A program made the translations under genes and the position numbers. Below are positions 48,890 through 58,056 of a DNA stretch of 64,000 nt, in pieces. Each line of letters begins with the position of its first letter. Position 1 is the first letter of the stretch. The stretch is from Phenylobacterium sp. GTDB lineage: Bacteria > Pseudomonadota > Alphaproteobacteria > Caulobacterales > Caulobacteraceae. The notes below the pieces were generated by a model. The model was given only the letters and a program-made list of their open reading frames with translations, ran no database searches and was not told the DNA's origin. The stretch covers positions 80,205 through 144,204 of the forward strand of contig NZ_PNLB01000013.1 in the NCBI RefSeq assembly GCF_013822795.1. Direction: 5' to 3'.

Positions 48890-50860
48890 ATGGCCAAGTC
48901 AGGACCGGGCCCTCGCCGGCCGGCCCAGCGTACCCCGTTGCAGGCGCTCCTTTACTGGACCGCGGTCCTCGGCGTCTGGGCGCTGATCTTCGTCGTGGCC
49001 TTCTTCGCCGTGTTCGCGGTCGACCTGCCCGACACCTCCAAACTCTATGATGTCGAGCGCCAGCCGTCGGTGTCGTATCTCGACCAGTCGGGCGCGCTGG
49101 TCGCCGTGCGCGGCAGCCAGAACACCCCGCCGGTCGACCTCGACTCGCTGCCGCCCTACGTGCCCAAGGCGTTCATCGCCATCGAGGATCGTTGGTTCTA
49201 CTGGCACCCGGGTTTCAACCCGTGGGGCATCCTGCGCTCGCAGATCTACAACATGCGCAACAAGGGCGGCCCGCTGCGCGGCGGCTCGACCATCACCCAG
49301 CAGCTGGCCCGCAACCTCTTCCTGACCCCCAGCCAGAACTATCGCCGCAAGGCCCAGGAGCTGATCCTGGCCATGTGGCTGGAGGCGAAATTCTCCAAGA
49401 AGGAGATCCTCGCCCTCTATCTGAACCGGGTCTATTTCGGCGGCGGCGCCTATGGCATCGAGGCCGCCTCGCAGCGCTACTTCGGCAAACCCGCCTCGAA
49501 ACTGACCCTCGGCGAGAGCGCGCTGTTGGCCGGCATGATGAAGGGCCCCAGCCGCTATTCGCCGGTCTCGGCCACCGACCGCGCCGAGCGCCGCGCCACC
49601 ATCGTGCTGGACGAGATGGTCCGCACCGGCGCGATCACCCCGGCCGAGCGCGACGCGGCCTTCAAGACCCCGGTGCGGGTCAACCCGACCCTGGCCAACC
49701 AGCGGGCGCAGTACTTCACCGACTGGGTCGACGACCAGGTCCGCAGCCTGGTCGGCGAACCGACCGAGGACTTGGTGGTCGAGACCACCCTGGACCTGCC
49801 GATCCAGACCGCCGCCGAGCAGGCGATCCGCAAGGGCGTGGAGGCCGGCAAGAGCCAGGGCATCGGCCAGGGGGCGCTGGTCGCCATCGACGGCGAGGGC
49901 CGTATCCGCGCCTATGTCGGCGGGGCCAACTACACCGACAGCCAGTTCGACCGCGCCACCACCGCCCGCCGCCAGGCGGGTTCTGCGTTCAAGCCGTTCG
50001 TCTATCTGGCGGCGATGGAGGCCGGGCGCACCCCGGCCGACATGGTGGTCGATGAGCCGATCAAGATCGGCAATTGGTCGCCGCGCAACTACACGGGCGA
50101 CTTTCGCGGGCCGATGACGCTGCAGACGGCGCTGGCCCAGTCGATCAACACCGTCGCCGCCCGGCTGGCCAACGAGGTCGGCACCGGCAATGTCGCGGCC
50201 GCCGCCCGCCGGCTCGGCATCAATTCGCACATCCAGCTCGATCCCTCGATGGCGCTTGGCGCGGTCGAGGTCAGCCCCATGGAGATGGCCCAGGCCTACG
50301 CCCCCTTCGCCAACGGCGGGTTCATGGCCAAGGGCTACGGAATCCAGCGGATCCGCACCGCCAGCGGCAGGATCCTCTACGACCACAGCGTCGAGAAGAC
50401 CGAGCGCACCCAGGTCATCGGCACCCCCGCCCTGCAGTACATGAACCAGATGATGCGCCAGGTGGTGACCAGCGGCACCGGGACCCGCGCCAAGGTCCCC
50501 GGCTACGATCTGGCCGGCAAGACCGGGACCACCAGCGATTATCGCGACGCCTGGTTCGTCGGCTACACCGGCGGCTTCGTAGCCGCCGTCTGGGTCGGCA
50601 AGGACGACAACAAGCCGATGAAGCGGGTGACCGGCGGCGGCGCCCCGGCCGGCATCTGGCGCGACTTCATGGGCCAGGCCCTGCCGCGGCTGAAGGTCCA
50701 GGCCATTCCCGGCGGAACCTATGAGCCGCCCGCGCCCAGCGATCCGATCGGCGACCTGGTCGACGGCATCGCCGACGCCATCGGAGTCGGCGGCCAGCCG
50801 GCGGCGCCGCCGCAGTCGCCGCAGCAGAAAGCCGCCCCCGCCGACGACGTCCCCTACTAG
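48890..50860 (+). CDS. class A penicillin-binding protein (PBP1A/1C-like)
   Basis: 656-residue bifunctional peptidoglycan synthase. One transmembrane segment (residues 21-45), GT51 transglycosylase with catalytic Glu99 (AIEDRWFYWHPGFN) and RGGSTITQQLARNLFL, then a transpeptidase with Ser365 and Lys368 (GSAFKPFV), Ser-x-Asn (AQSINTVAARLA) and Lys544-Thr-Gly (GKTGTTSDYRDAWFVGYTGG). A Pro/Ala-rich periplasmic tail ends it. The ATG follows TTTAGGACG. It faces a paralogue with a shared CTAG stop. Confidence 0.96.
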   Translation: MAKSGPGPRRPAQRTPLQALLYWTAVLGVWALIFVVAFFAVFAVDLPDTSKLYDVERQPSVSYLDQSGALVAVRGSQNTPPVDLDSLPPYVPKAFIAIEDRWFYWHPGFNPWGILRSQIYNMRNKGGPLRGGSTITQQLARNLFLTPSQNYRRKAQELILAMWLEAKFSKKEILALYLNRVYFGGGAYGIEAASQRYFGKPASKLTLGESALLAGMMKGPSRYSPVSATDRAERRATIVLDEMVRTGAITPAERDAAFKTPVRVNPTLANQRAQYFTDWVDDQVRSLVGEPTEDLVVETTLDLPIQTAAEQAIRKGVEAGKSQGIGQGALVAIDGEGRIRAYVGGANYTDSQFDRATTARRQAGSAFKPFVYLAAMEAGRTPADMVVDEPIKIGNWSPRNYTGDFRGPMTLQTALAQSINTVAARLANEVGTGNVAAAARRLGINSHIQLDPSMALGAVEVSPMEMAQAYAPFANGGFMAKGYGIQRIRTASGRILYDHSVEKTERTQVIGTPALQYMNQMMRQVVTSGTGTRAKVPGYDLAGKTGTTSDYRDAWFVGYTGGFVAAVWVGKDDNKPMKRVTGGGAPAGIWRDFMGQALPRLKVQAIPGGTYEPPAPSDPIGDLVDGIADAIGVGGQPAAPPQSPQQKAAPADDVPY

Positions 50861-52698
50861 ATCGGCGGCTCGTCGATCACCTCGGCGGTGGTCGTGGTCG
50901 GCGCCGGCTCGGGCGACGGTTCCAGCAGGGTCTCGATCGTCTCGGGCGGCGGCGGCGGCGGCGCGGCCGCCGGCGGCCCGTAGGGGATGGCCAGCGCCGG
51001 GCCGCGCTTCAGCGCCGTCGTCATGAACCCGCGCCACAGCTCGGCCGGGGCCCCGCCGCCGGTCACCCGCTTCATCGGCGCGCCGTTGTCGTTGCCCATC
51101 CAGACCACGGTCGTGAAGCCGCCGCTGTAGCCGGCGAACCAGGCGTCCTTGTAGTCGCTGGTGGTGCCGGTCTTGCCGGCGATGTCATAGCCGGGGATCT
51201 TCGCCCGCGTCCCGGTGCCGGCCGCGACCACGCCGCGCAGCATGCGGTTGAGATCGCTGAGCGCCGGGTTGCCGATCACGTTCGCCGCCGAGGCCGCCTT
51301 GCGCTGATAGAGCACCTGGCCGCCGACCGTGCGGATGCGCTCGATGCCGTAGGCCTGGACCCGGTTGCCGCCGTTCGAGAACGCGCCATAGGCCTGGGCC
51401 ATCTCCAGCGGCGAGACCAGGCTGGTGCCCAGCGCCATGGCCGGGTCGGTGTTCACGACCGAGACGACGCCCAGTCGCTTGGCCGTGGCTGCGACATTGC
51501 CGCGTCCGACCTCGTCGGCCAGCCGCACCGCCACCGTGTTGGTCGACTGCGCCACCGCCTGTTCCAGGGTCAGGGTCCCGGAGAAGCTGTTGCTGTAGTT
51601 CTGCGGCGACCAGGTTCCGATGGTGATCGGCTCGTCGACCACCGCCATGTCCGGGGTGCGCCCCGCCTCCAGCGCGGTGAGGTAGACGAACGGCTTCCAG
51701 GCCGAGCCCGCCTGCCGCTTGGCGGTGACCGCGCGGTTATAGGGGGCGGCGGCGTAGTCGGTCCCGCCGACCATCGCCCGCACCCGACCCTGGCCGTCGA
51801 GCGCCACCAGCGCCGCCTGGCTGACGTCCTGGGCCTTGTAGCGCTCGACCACGGCGCGGGTCGTGCTGGCCGCGGCCGCCTCCAGGCCGGCGTCCAGGGT
51901 GGTCTCGACGATGACGTCCTGCTTGGGCGCTCCGACCAATTGGCGACGCTGGCCGTCCAGCCAGTCGATGAAGTAGTTGGCCGAGGCGCTGTAGCTGCCG
52001 CCGGCCAGCTTCAGCGGCTGGGCCATGGCCTGTTTGCGCTGGGCCGGCGTGATCGCGCCGGTCTCGACCATCGCGGCAAGCACCAGGTCGGCCCGGGCCG
52101 CGGCGTTGGCCGGCTCCTCGATCGGATTGTACTTGGTCGGCGACTTCAGCACCCCGGCCAGGGTCGCGGCTTCGCGCAGGCTCAGCTTGGCCGCGCTCTT
52201 GCCGAAATAGCGACGCGAGGCCTGCTCGATCCCATAGGCGCCGGAGCCGAAATAGACCCGGCTCAAATAGAGACCAAGAATCTGCTTCTTGGAATAGGTG
52301 CGCTCCAGCTGGACGGAGTACATCACCTCCTTGGCCTTGCGCTCCATGGTCTGGTCGGCGCTCAGGAAGAGGTTGCGGGCCAGCTGCTGGGTGATGGTCG
52401 AGGCGCCCTGCGCCGCGCGGCCCTGCTCGGCGTTGGCCACGATGGCGCGGGCGATGCCGATCGCGTCGAACCCGGTGTGCTCGTAGAAGCGCCGGTCCTC
52501 GATGGCGATGAAGGCGGCCGGTACGTGGGCGGGCAGCTTGGTGATATCGACCGGCGGTCCATAGCGGCCGCCGCGCACGCCCAGCACCGCCCCGGCGCGG
52601 TCGACATAGACCACCTGCGGCTCGCGCTTGATCGGCGGCAGGGGCGGGAGTTCCGGCGCAGTCAGCGACAGCGAAGCGGCGAGCGCGAGGGAGATCAA
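50857..52698 (-). CDS. class A penicillin-binding protein, second paralogue
   Basis: 613-residue bifunctional peptidoglycan synthase, clearly related to its convergent neighbour. The N-terminus MISLALAASLSLTAPELPP is too short for a normal cytoplasmic anchor and looks like a cleavable or minimal signal. GT51: AIEDRRFYEHTGFD (Glu) and QGASTITQQLARNLFLS, in which the usual RGGST reads QGAST. Transpeptidase: GSAWKPFVYLTALE, AQSTNTVAVRLADE and GKTGTTSDYKDAWFAGYSGG. The tail is Pro-rich and acidic. It may be a periplasmic or lipid-independent variant (inference). Confidence 0.94.
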   Translation of the reverse strand: MISLALAASLSLTAPELPPLPPIKREPQVVYVDRAGAVLGVRGGRYGPPVDITKLPAHVPAAFIAIEDRRFYEHTGFDAIGIARAIVANAEQGRAAQGASTITQQLARNLFLSADQTMERKAKEVMYSVQLERTYSKKQILGLYLSRVYFGSGAYGIEQASRRYFGKSAAKLSLREAATLAGVLKSPTKYNPIEEPANAAARADLVLAAMVETGAITPAQRKQAMAQPLKLAGGSYSASANYFIDWLDGQRRQLVGAPKQDVIVETTLDAGLEAAAASTTRAVVERYKAQDVSQAALVALDGQGRVRAMVGGTDYAAAPYNRAVTAKRQAGSAWKPFVYLTALEAGRTPDMAVVDEPITIGTWSPQNYSNSFSGTLTLEQAVAQSTNTVAVRLADEVGRGNVAATAKRLGVVSVVNTDPAMALGTSLVSPLEMAQAYGAFSNGGNRVQAYGIERIRTVGGQVLYQRKAASAANVIGNPALSDLNRMLRGVVAAGTGTRAKIPGYDIAGKTGTTSDYKDAWFAGYSGGFTTVVWMGNDNGAPMKRVTGGGAPAELWRGFMTTALKRGPALAIPYGPPAAAPPPPPPETIETLLEPSPEPAPTTTTAEVIDEPPI

Positions 52699-52808
52699 GT
52701 CTTAAGGCTCCAACGGCCGCACGCGCGGCTTACGGCTCCTTCTCCCTCCGGTCCGGGGCGGAACCAAGATAATTCGCGGTAATGGTCGAGGTCGGCGATG
52801 TCGCAGAT

Positions 52809-53546
52809 CTAGCGCCCGAAGGCGTGCAGCCGCGCCCCTTCGGCCCGCAACCAGGCGCGGTGCGGCCGCTCGTCGCCGACCAGGGCGCTGACATGGGCCC
52901 AGAACTTCGGGCCGTGGTTCAGCTCCAGCAGGTGCGCGCACTCGTGCGCGGCGACGTAATCGGCCACCTCGTACGGGGCCAGCGCCAGGCGCCAAGAATA
53001 GCGGATGGCCGCCGGCTTGCCCGGCAGGCCGGGCCGGCACGAGCCCCAGCGGGCGCGCGCGTCCATCATGGTGACGCTGGGCAGCTTGGCCCCGAGCTGG
53101 GCGCAGTAGAACGCCGTGCGCTCGGTGAACACGGCGAGCGCGTGGCGCTTGATGATCCGGATCACGGCGTTGGCATAGACCTCGCCCTCGCCGCGGGCGC
53201 TGATCCGTAGCGGCGCCTCATCGCTCGCCGGATGCAGACGAGCAGGCTTGTCGCTGGCCTCCAGCCGGCAGGGCGCGCCGAACAGGCTGATGGTCATCCC
53301 CGGCGCGATGGCCTGGCTCTGCGGCAGTTCGGCCAGCCGCTCGGCGATCCACGAGGCGCGGTCGCGCGCGAAAGCGGCTGCCTCGGGCAACCGCCGCTGC
53401 GACGGCGCGGTGGCGATGATCTCGCGCTTGCTGCGGTCCAGCCGCAGCGAAATGCGCCGCGCGCGCGCGTGAACCTTAAGACGAACCGTAGCGCCGGCCA
53501 CCTCCAGCCGATCGCCGTCCGCCAGCGAGCGGCCGAAGATACTCAT
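52809..53546 (-). CDS. YgjP/SprT-like zinc metallopeptidase (M48-type)
   Basis: 245-residue cytoplasmic protein with the YgjP-like domain. The zinc site is in AAHECAHLLELNHGPKFW (His-Glu-x-x-His, plus His nearby), and ARWGSCRPGLPGKPAAIRYSWRL is the typical preceding segment. The N-terminal beta-rich part (VRLKVHARARRISLRLDRS) is normal for the family. The role is unknown; a link to restriction systems exists in some genomes, but no such gene is here. Ends 111 bases before the PBP gene start on the same strand. Confidence 0.88.
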   Translation of the reverse strand: MSIFGRSLADGDRLEVAGATVRLKVHARARRISLRLDRSKREIIATAPSQRRLPEAAAFARDRASWIAERLAELPQSQAIAPGMTISLFGAPCRLEASDKPARLHPASDEAPLRISARGEGEVYANAVIRIIKRHALAVFTERTAFYCAQLGAKLPSVTMMDARARWGSCRPGLPGKPAAIRYSWRLALAPYEVADYVAAHECAHLLELNHGPKFWAHVSALVGDERPHRAWLRAEGARLHAFGR

Positions 53547-53555
53547 GCCGCCAAC

Positions 53556-54827
53556 TTAGGCTGCGTCGCGGGCCTTTTCGAGAGCGCCTTCCATGCGGCG
53601 GATGAACGCCCGCACCCGCGGATAGATCTCCTCGCGGAAGCGGCGGCCGTTGAACACCCCGTAGTGGCCGACGTGCGGCTGCACGTAGTCCTCCTTGAAG
53701 TCGTCCGAGAGCCCGGTGCACAGCGCGTGCGCCGCCTGGGTCTGGCCGATGCCGGAGATGTCGTCGTTCTCGCCCTCGACCGTCAGCAGGCCGATGTCGT
53801 TTATCGACCCCGGCTGGATCGGCCGGCCGCGATGGATCAGCTCGCCCTTCGGCAGCAGGTACTGCTGGAACACGTAGTCGATGGTCTGCAGATAGAATTC
53901 TTCCGGCAGGTCGAGCACCGACAGGTACTCGTCGTAGAACTCCAGATGCTTCTCGGCGGCGTCGCCGTCGCCCTTCATCAGGTCCTCCAGGTAGCGCAGG
54001 TGCGCGTCCTGGTGCTTTTCGGCGTTCATCGACATGAACGAGTAGAGCTGCACGAAGCCCGGATAGACGCGGCGGCCCATGCCCGGATAGGGCGCCGGCA
54101 CGGTGTCGATCATCGTCGACTTGAACCAGGCGAAGGGCTTTTCCTCGGCCAGCTTGTTGGTCACCGTCGGCGACAGCCGCGCGTCGATCGGCGAGCCCAT
54201 GATGGTCATGGTCCCGGGGCGGCAGTCCTCGCCGTCCTCGGCCATCAGCGCGGCGGCGGCCAGCACCGCCGGACCCGGCTGGCAGACAGCGACCACATGC
54301 GGGCGCGGCCCCAGCTGGCGCAGCATGTCGCGGACATGGTCGACATAGTCGTGGAAGTCGAAGCGGCCTTCCATCACCGGCACGTCGCGGGCGTTCGACC
54401 AGTCGGTGATGAACACCTCGTGGTCCTGCAGGAAGGCCTCGACCGTGCCGCGCAGCAGCGTGGCGTAGTGGCCCGACAGCGGCGCGACGATCAGCACAGC
54501 CGGCTCCAGCTCGCGGCGGCCGGCCTTGCGCATGTCGGCCATATCGCGGGTGAAGTGAACGAGCTTCACCCAAGGGGTCGACCAGACCTCGGTCGGGCGC
54601 ACGCGCACGCTCTCGCCCTCGATCTCGACGGAATCGATATTCCAGGCCGGCCGCCCGTAGCGGCGCGTCAGGTTTGCGAACAGGTCCGAGCCGGCGAACA
54701 ACCGCCGCCCAAGCTCGCTGTCCTTGGCCGGGTTCAGTGGCGACGACCAGAAGTCGCGCGTGGCCCGCGCGGCCCAGCGCAGCGGTGTGGAGGCGTAATA
54801 GCCGGCCTCATAGAGCGTGTAGAGCAT
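53556..54827 (-). CDS. phaZ: intracellular poly(3-hydroxybutyrate) depolymerase
   Basis: 423-residue alpha/beta-fold depolymerase that mobilises PHB granules. Family start MLYTLYEAGYYASTPLRWAARATRDF, IVAPLSGHYATLLRGTVEAFL, HEVFITDWSNARDVP, and the nucleophile Cys182 in VVAVCQPGPAVLA, which replaces the lipase Ser. The C-terminal GENDDISGIGQTQAAHALC and QPHVGHYGVFNGRRF carry the Asp and His. ATG 54827 follows AGAGGACTCGGCG; the frame runs farther upstream but without homology. No PHA synthesis gene adjoins. Confidence 0.95.
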   Translation of the reverse strand: MLYTLYEAGYYASTPLRWAARATRDFWSSPLNPAKDSELGRRLFAGSDLFANLTRRYGRPAWNIDSVEIEGESVRVRPTEVWSTPWVKLVHFTRDMADMRKAGRRELEPAVLIVAPLSGHYATLLRGTVEAFLQDHEVFITDWSNARDVPVMEGRFDFHDYVDHVRDMLRQLGPRPHVVAVCQPGPAVLAAAALMAEDGEDCRPGTMTIMGSPIDARLSPTVTNKLAEEKPFAWFKSTMIDTVPAPYPGMGRRVYPGFVQLYSFMSMNAEKHQDAHLRYLEDLMKGDGDAAEKHLEFYDEYLSVLDLPEEFYLQTIDYVFQQYLLPKGELIHRGRPIQPGSINDIGLLTVEGENDDISGIGQTQAAHALCTGLSDDFKEDYVQPHVGHYGVFNGRRFREEIYPRVRAFIRRMEGALEKARDAA

Positions 54828-55052
54828 CGCCGAGTCCTCTTTGCTGCGGCGCAACATAACATGGCGGTGGTTAAGCGAGTCCAGCGCTGATGCCGCAGCC
54901 AGGCAGGGAATTCGCGCTGCTGCTCGCCTCTCCGCCCCAAATTTGCGAATTTTTCGAGCTCGCCTGTCGGTCTGGCGGCGCCTGGTTCGTCGATCCATGT
55001 AGCGGGAGGACTCGCGGGCGCCCTTCGCCCCGGCCCGCCGAGGAGGAATTCC

Positions 55053-55451
55053 ATGCGTTTCATGTTCTTCATCACGTCCGCGCACACCAGCCCGCCGACG
55101 CCCGAACTGATCGAGGCGATGGACAAGCTGGCCAACGAGGAGATCAAGGCCGGCCGCATGATCGACACCGGCGGGCTGATGCCGCTGGTCACTGGCGCCC
55201 GCGTCACCCTCAAGCAAGGCAAGGTCGCCTTGATCGACGGGCCGTTCATCGAGGCCAAGGAGATGGTCGGCGGCTACGCCATCTTCGAGATGCAGAACAA
55301 GGAAGAGGCCGTCGCCTCGGCCATGAACTTCATGCAGTTGCACGCCGACCACATGCCCGGCTGGGAAGGCACGTGCGAGGTCCGGGCCATGGCCGGCGAG
55401 GACTTCGAGGCCGGTTGCCCGGTGTCGGTCGCCACCGCGGCCGACGCTTGA
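55053..55451 (+). CDS. YCII/DGPF-domain protein
   Basis: 132-residue cytoplasmic protein of the YCII-like superfamily. The DGPF signature is present in VALIDGPFIEAKEMVGGYAIFEM, with MRFMFFITSAHTSPPTPELIEAMDKLANEE at the start. DGPF proteins are usually encoded next to ECF42-type sigma factors, as here (the sigma gene starts 25 bases downstream). Their molecular activity is not settled. A good ribosome site (GGAGGAATTCC) precedes the ATG. Confidence 0.9.
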   Translation: MRFMFFITSAHTSPPTPELIEAMDKLANEEIKAGRMIDTGGLMPLVTGARVTLKQGKVALIDGPFIEAKEMVGGYAIFEMQNKEEAVASAMNFMQLHADHMPGWEGTCEVRAMAGEDFEAGCPVSVATAADA

Positions 55452-55476
55452 CGCGGCCCCCGCTCGCCTGGCGGCG

Positions 55477-56739
55477 ATGAGCCTCGCCGAAACCCATCGC
55501 GCGATCCTCGCCGCCTGGCGGGTCGAACAGCCACGCCTGATCACCGGGCTGGCGAGGATGCTGCGCGACGTGCCGCTGGCCGAGGAACTGACCCAGGAGG
55601 CGCTGGTCGCCGCCCTCGAACGCTGGCCGCACACCGGAGTGCCCGAGCGCCCTGGCGCCTGGCTGATGGCGACCGCCAAGCGGCGCGCGCTCGATCAGCT
55701 GCGCCGAAAGCCGATGCTGGCGCGCAAGCACGCCATGGTCGCCCACGAGCTGGAGAGCGAACAGCAGGCCATGCCCGACCTCGACGCCCCGCTCGACGAC
55801 GACATCGGTGATGAGATGCTGCGGCTGGTGTTCACCGCCTGTCATCCACGGCTGGCGCGCGAGGCGCGGGCGGCGCTGGCGCTGCGCATGGTCTGCGGGC
55901 TGACCACCGGCGAGATCGCCCGCGCCTTCCTGCTGCCGGAAGCGACCATCGGCCAGCGGATCTTGCGCGCCAAGCGCACCCTCGCCGAGTCGGGCCTGAG
56001 CTACGAAACCCCGCGCGGCGAGGAGCTGTCGGCGCGGCTCTCCTCGGTGCTGGAGGTGGTCTACCTGATCTTCAACGAGGGCTTCACAGCCGCCCGCGGC
56101 GACGACTGGATGCGGCCGCAGCTCTGCAACGAGGCGCTGCGCCTGGCCCGGGTACTGATCGCTGTCGCCCCACAGGAACCCGAGGCCTACGGCTTGCTGG
56201 CGCTGATGGAGCTCAACGCCTCGCGCGCCAGCGCCCGCGTCGACGCCGAGGGGGCCCCGGTCCTGCTGCTCGACCAGGACCGCCGCCGTTGGGACCAGCT
56301 GCAGATCCGCCGCGGCCTGCGGGCCCTGGCCCGCGCCCACGAACTCGATCCCGTCGGCGGCCCCTACGCGCTGCAGGCCGCGATCGCCGCCGGCCACGCG
56401 CAGGCCGAGGCGGCGAGCGACACCGACTGGCCGGTGATCGCCGCGCTCTACGGCCGGCTGGCCGAGGTGTCGCCCTCGCCGATCGTCGAGCTGAACCGCG
56501 CCATCGCCGTCGGGATGGCCCAGGGGCCTGCCGCGGGCCTCGCCCTTGTCGAGAAGCTGTCGGGCGAGCCGGCGTTGGCCGCCTATCACCTGCTGCCCAG
56601 CGTCCGCGGCGACCTGCTGCTCAAGCTCGGCCGCCGGGACGAAGCCCGCGCCGCCTTCGAGGCGGCCCTGGCCCTGGCCGAGAACCGCCGCGAACGCGAC
56701 CTGCTGCGCCGCCGCGCCGACGAAGCCGCCAGCTCCTGA
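55477..56739 (+). CDS. ECF sigma factor, ECF42-like, with long C-terminal helical domain
   Basis: 420 residues. Sigma region 2 (AEELTQEALVAALERWP, PGAWLMATAKRRALDQLRR) and region 4 (RMVCGLTTGEIARAFLLPEATIGQRILRAKRTL) lie in the first 180 residues. The rest (about 190-420) is a TPR-like helical extension with VVYLIFNEGFTA and RAIAVGMAQGPAAGLALVEKL. In ECF42 sigma factors such an extension replaces an anti-sigma factor and is needed for activity. No anti-sigma gene is nearby, which agrees. Coupled to the DGPF gene. Confidence 0.92.
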   Translation: MSLAETHRAILAAWRVEQPRLITGLARMLRDVPLAEELTQEALVAALERWPHTGVPERPGAWLMATAKRRALDQLRRKPMLARKHAMVAHELESEQQAMPDLDAPLDDDIGDEMLRLVFTACHPRLAREARAALALRMVCGLTTGEIARAFLLPEATIGQRILRAKRTLAESGLSYETPRGEELSARLSSVLEVVYLIFNEGFTAARGDDWMRPQLCNEALRLARVLIAVAPQEPEAYGLLALMELNASRASARVDAEGAPVLLLDQDRRRWDQLQIRRGLRALARAHELDPVGGPYALQAAIAAGHAQAEAASDTDWPVIAALYGRLAEVSPSPIVELNRAIAVGMAQGPAAGLALVEKLSGEPALAAYHLLPSVRGDLLLKLGRRDEARAAFEAALALAENRRERDLLRRRADEAASS

Positions 56740-56784
56740 CCCGGTCCTTGCCCGGCCACGCTTGCAGCCGTTCGGCTGGCGCCT

Positions 56785-56797
56785 TATTAGTGTAATA
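56785..56797. promoter_or_regulatory. AT-rich palindrome before the amidohydrolase
   Basis: TATTA-GTG-TAATA is a perfect 13-base dyad, 23 bases upstream of the amidohydrolase ATG in a short gap after the sigma-factor gene. It could be a TetR-type operator, as two TetR genes follow. It also overlaps possible -10 sequences. Confidence 0.4.
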
Positions 56798-56820
56798 GTC
56801 AAAACATTGGGGAGATGGTG

Positions 56821-57984
56821 ATGACCTACGCCGCCGGGCGCGTGATTCACGACGCCGACAGCCATGTCATGGAGACCCGTGAGTGGCTTGAGCCGTTCAT
56901 TGAGGACGCCGTACGCGGAGCGCTGAAGCCGCTCTACGGCCGTGAGCGCAACCGCATCGACGACCTGCTCGACGGCGCCAAGGCCCGCCAGGGCGACGCC
57001 GCGGCGATGCAGAAGGCCATGGAAAACCCGATCGCCGGGCCGAAGGGCTGGGTTGCAGCCGGCGCCTTTGATCCGGCCGAACGCACCCAAGTGCTCGACC
57101 AGTTCGGCTTCTCCAGCCAGCTGGTGTTCGCCACCTCTTCGCTGCGCCCGGCGCTGTCGGCCGGCACGGCGGACGGCCTCTACGCCGGCGCCCGCGCCCA
57201 CAACCTGGCCATGGCCTCGTTCTGCAAGACCGATCCGCGGCTGGTGGGCGTGGCCTATGTGCCTCTGGACGACGCCGAGCGGGCGCTCGAGGAAACCCGC
57301 ATCGCCCTGGAGGTCGGCAACGGCGCGGTCTGGGTCTCAGCCGGACCGGCCGGCGAGAAGTCGCCCGGCCATCCGGACCATGACCCGATCTGGGCGCTGC
57401 TCGAGCGCGAGCGCATCCCCTTCGTGCTGCACATCGGACCCGGCACCAAGACCCAGCCCAAGGCCTTCCAGAACAACGGCCGTGAGCGCGCGCCGGACCT
57501 GCATGGCGGCGGCGAGAACCTGCGCTTCGCCGACTATGTGATGCTGTCCTTCGCGCCGCAGGTGTTCCTGACGGCCATGGTCTATGACGGGGTGTTCGAG
57601 CGCTTCCCGAACCTGAAGGGCGGGGTCATCGAGTCGGGCGCCGGCTGGGCGCCGGAATTCCTGCGCCAGCTCGACCTGGCCCATCGCAGCTTCCAGCGCA
57701 CCGATCCGCACCTGAAGGCCATGAGCCTCAAGCCCTCGGAGTACCTGCGCCGGGCGGTGAAGTTCACGCCGTTCCCGGGCGAGGACATCGGCCGGATGAT
57801 CGCCGACGGCGGCGCCGAGCTCTTCCTGTTCTCCAGCGACTACCCGCACCCGGAGGGCACCAACGATCCGCTCGGCCGCTTCGAGCGGACCATGGAAGGC
57901 GTCGACGAGGCGGCCAAGGACCGCTTCTACCGCCGCAACTACGAAGAGATGATGGGCATGGAGGCGCTGGTCGCCGCCGAATAG
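56821..57984 (+). CDS. amidohydrolase family 2 protein (TIM-barrel, ACMSD-like)
   Basis: 387-residue metal-dependent hydrolase or decarboxylase. Metal-binding motifs: HDADSHVMETREW near the start (Asp-x-Asp-x-His), FVLHIGPGTK in the middle, GGVIESGAGWAPEFLRQLD, and LFLFSSDYPHPEGTNDPL (catalytic Asp, His) near the end. The ATG at 56821 is set by GGGGAG six bases before; an ATG two codons earlier would touch that site. Aromatic-acid decarboxylation is one known role of such proteins, but the substrate is unknown. A terminator follows. Confidence 0.88.
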   Translation: MTYAAGRVIHDADSHVMETREWLEPFIEDAVRGALKPLYGRERNRIDDLLDGAKARQGDAAAMQKAMENPIAGPKGWVAAGAFDPAERTQVLDQFGFSSQLVFATSSLRPALSAGTADGLYAGARAHNLAMASFCKTDPRLVGVAYVPLDDAERALEETRIALEVGNGAVWVSAGPAGEKSPGHPDHDPIWALLERERIPFVLHIGPGTKTQPKAFQNNGRERAPDLHGGGENLRFADYVMLSFAPQVFLTAMVYDGVFERFPNLKGGVIESGAGWAPEFLRQLDLAHRSFQRTDPHLKAMSLKPSEYLRRAVKFTPFPGEDIGRMIADGGAELFLFSSDYPHPEGTNDPLGRFERTMEGVDEAAKDRFYRRNYEEMMGMEALVAAE

Positions 57985-57993
57985 GGGCGCTAC

Positions 57994-58018
57994 GGGGGCC
58001 TCGCCTTGAGGCCCCCTT
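57994..58018 (+). terminator. terminator after the amidohydrolase
   Basis: Stem GGGGGCCTC (57994-58002) with GAGGCCCCC (58008-58016), loop GCCTT, then TT. It is 10 bases after the stop. Confidence 0.7.
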
Positions 58019-58056
58019 GGTCCTATGACCTCCCCGGCGGGAGGCGCGATTTGGCG

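Noticed and set aside
52809..53546. YgjP-like protein as part of a restriction or defence locus
   Set aside because: No methylase, nuclease or helicase gene is nearby; its neighbours are wall and storage genes.
54828..55679. Upstream extension of the phaZ frame to 707 codons
   Set aside because: It crosses the DGPF and sigma genes in antisense, and the depolymerase family starts at 54827.
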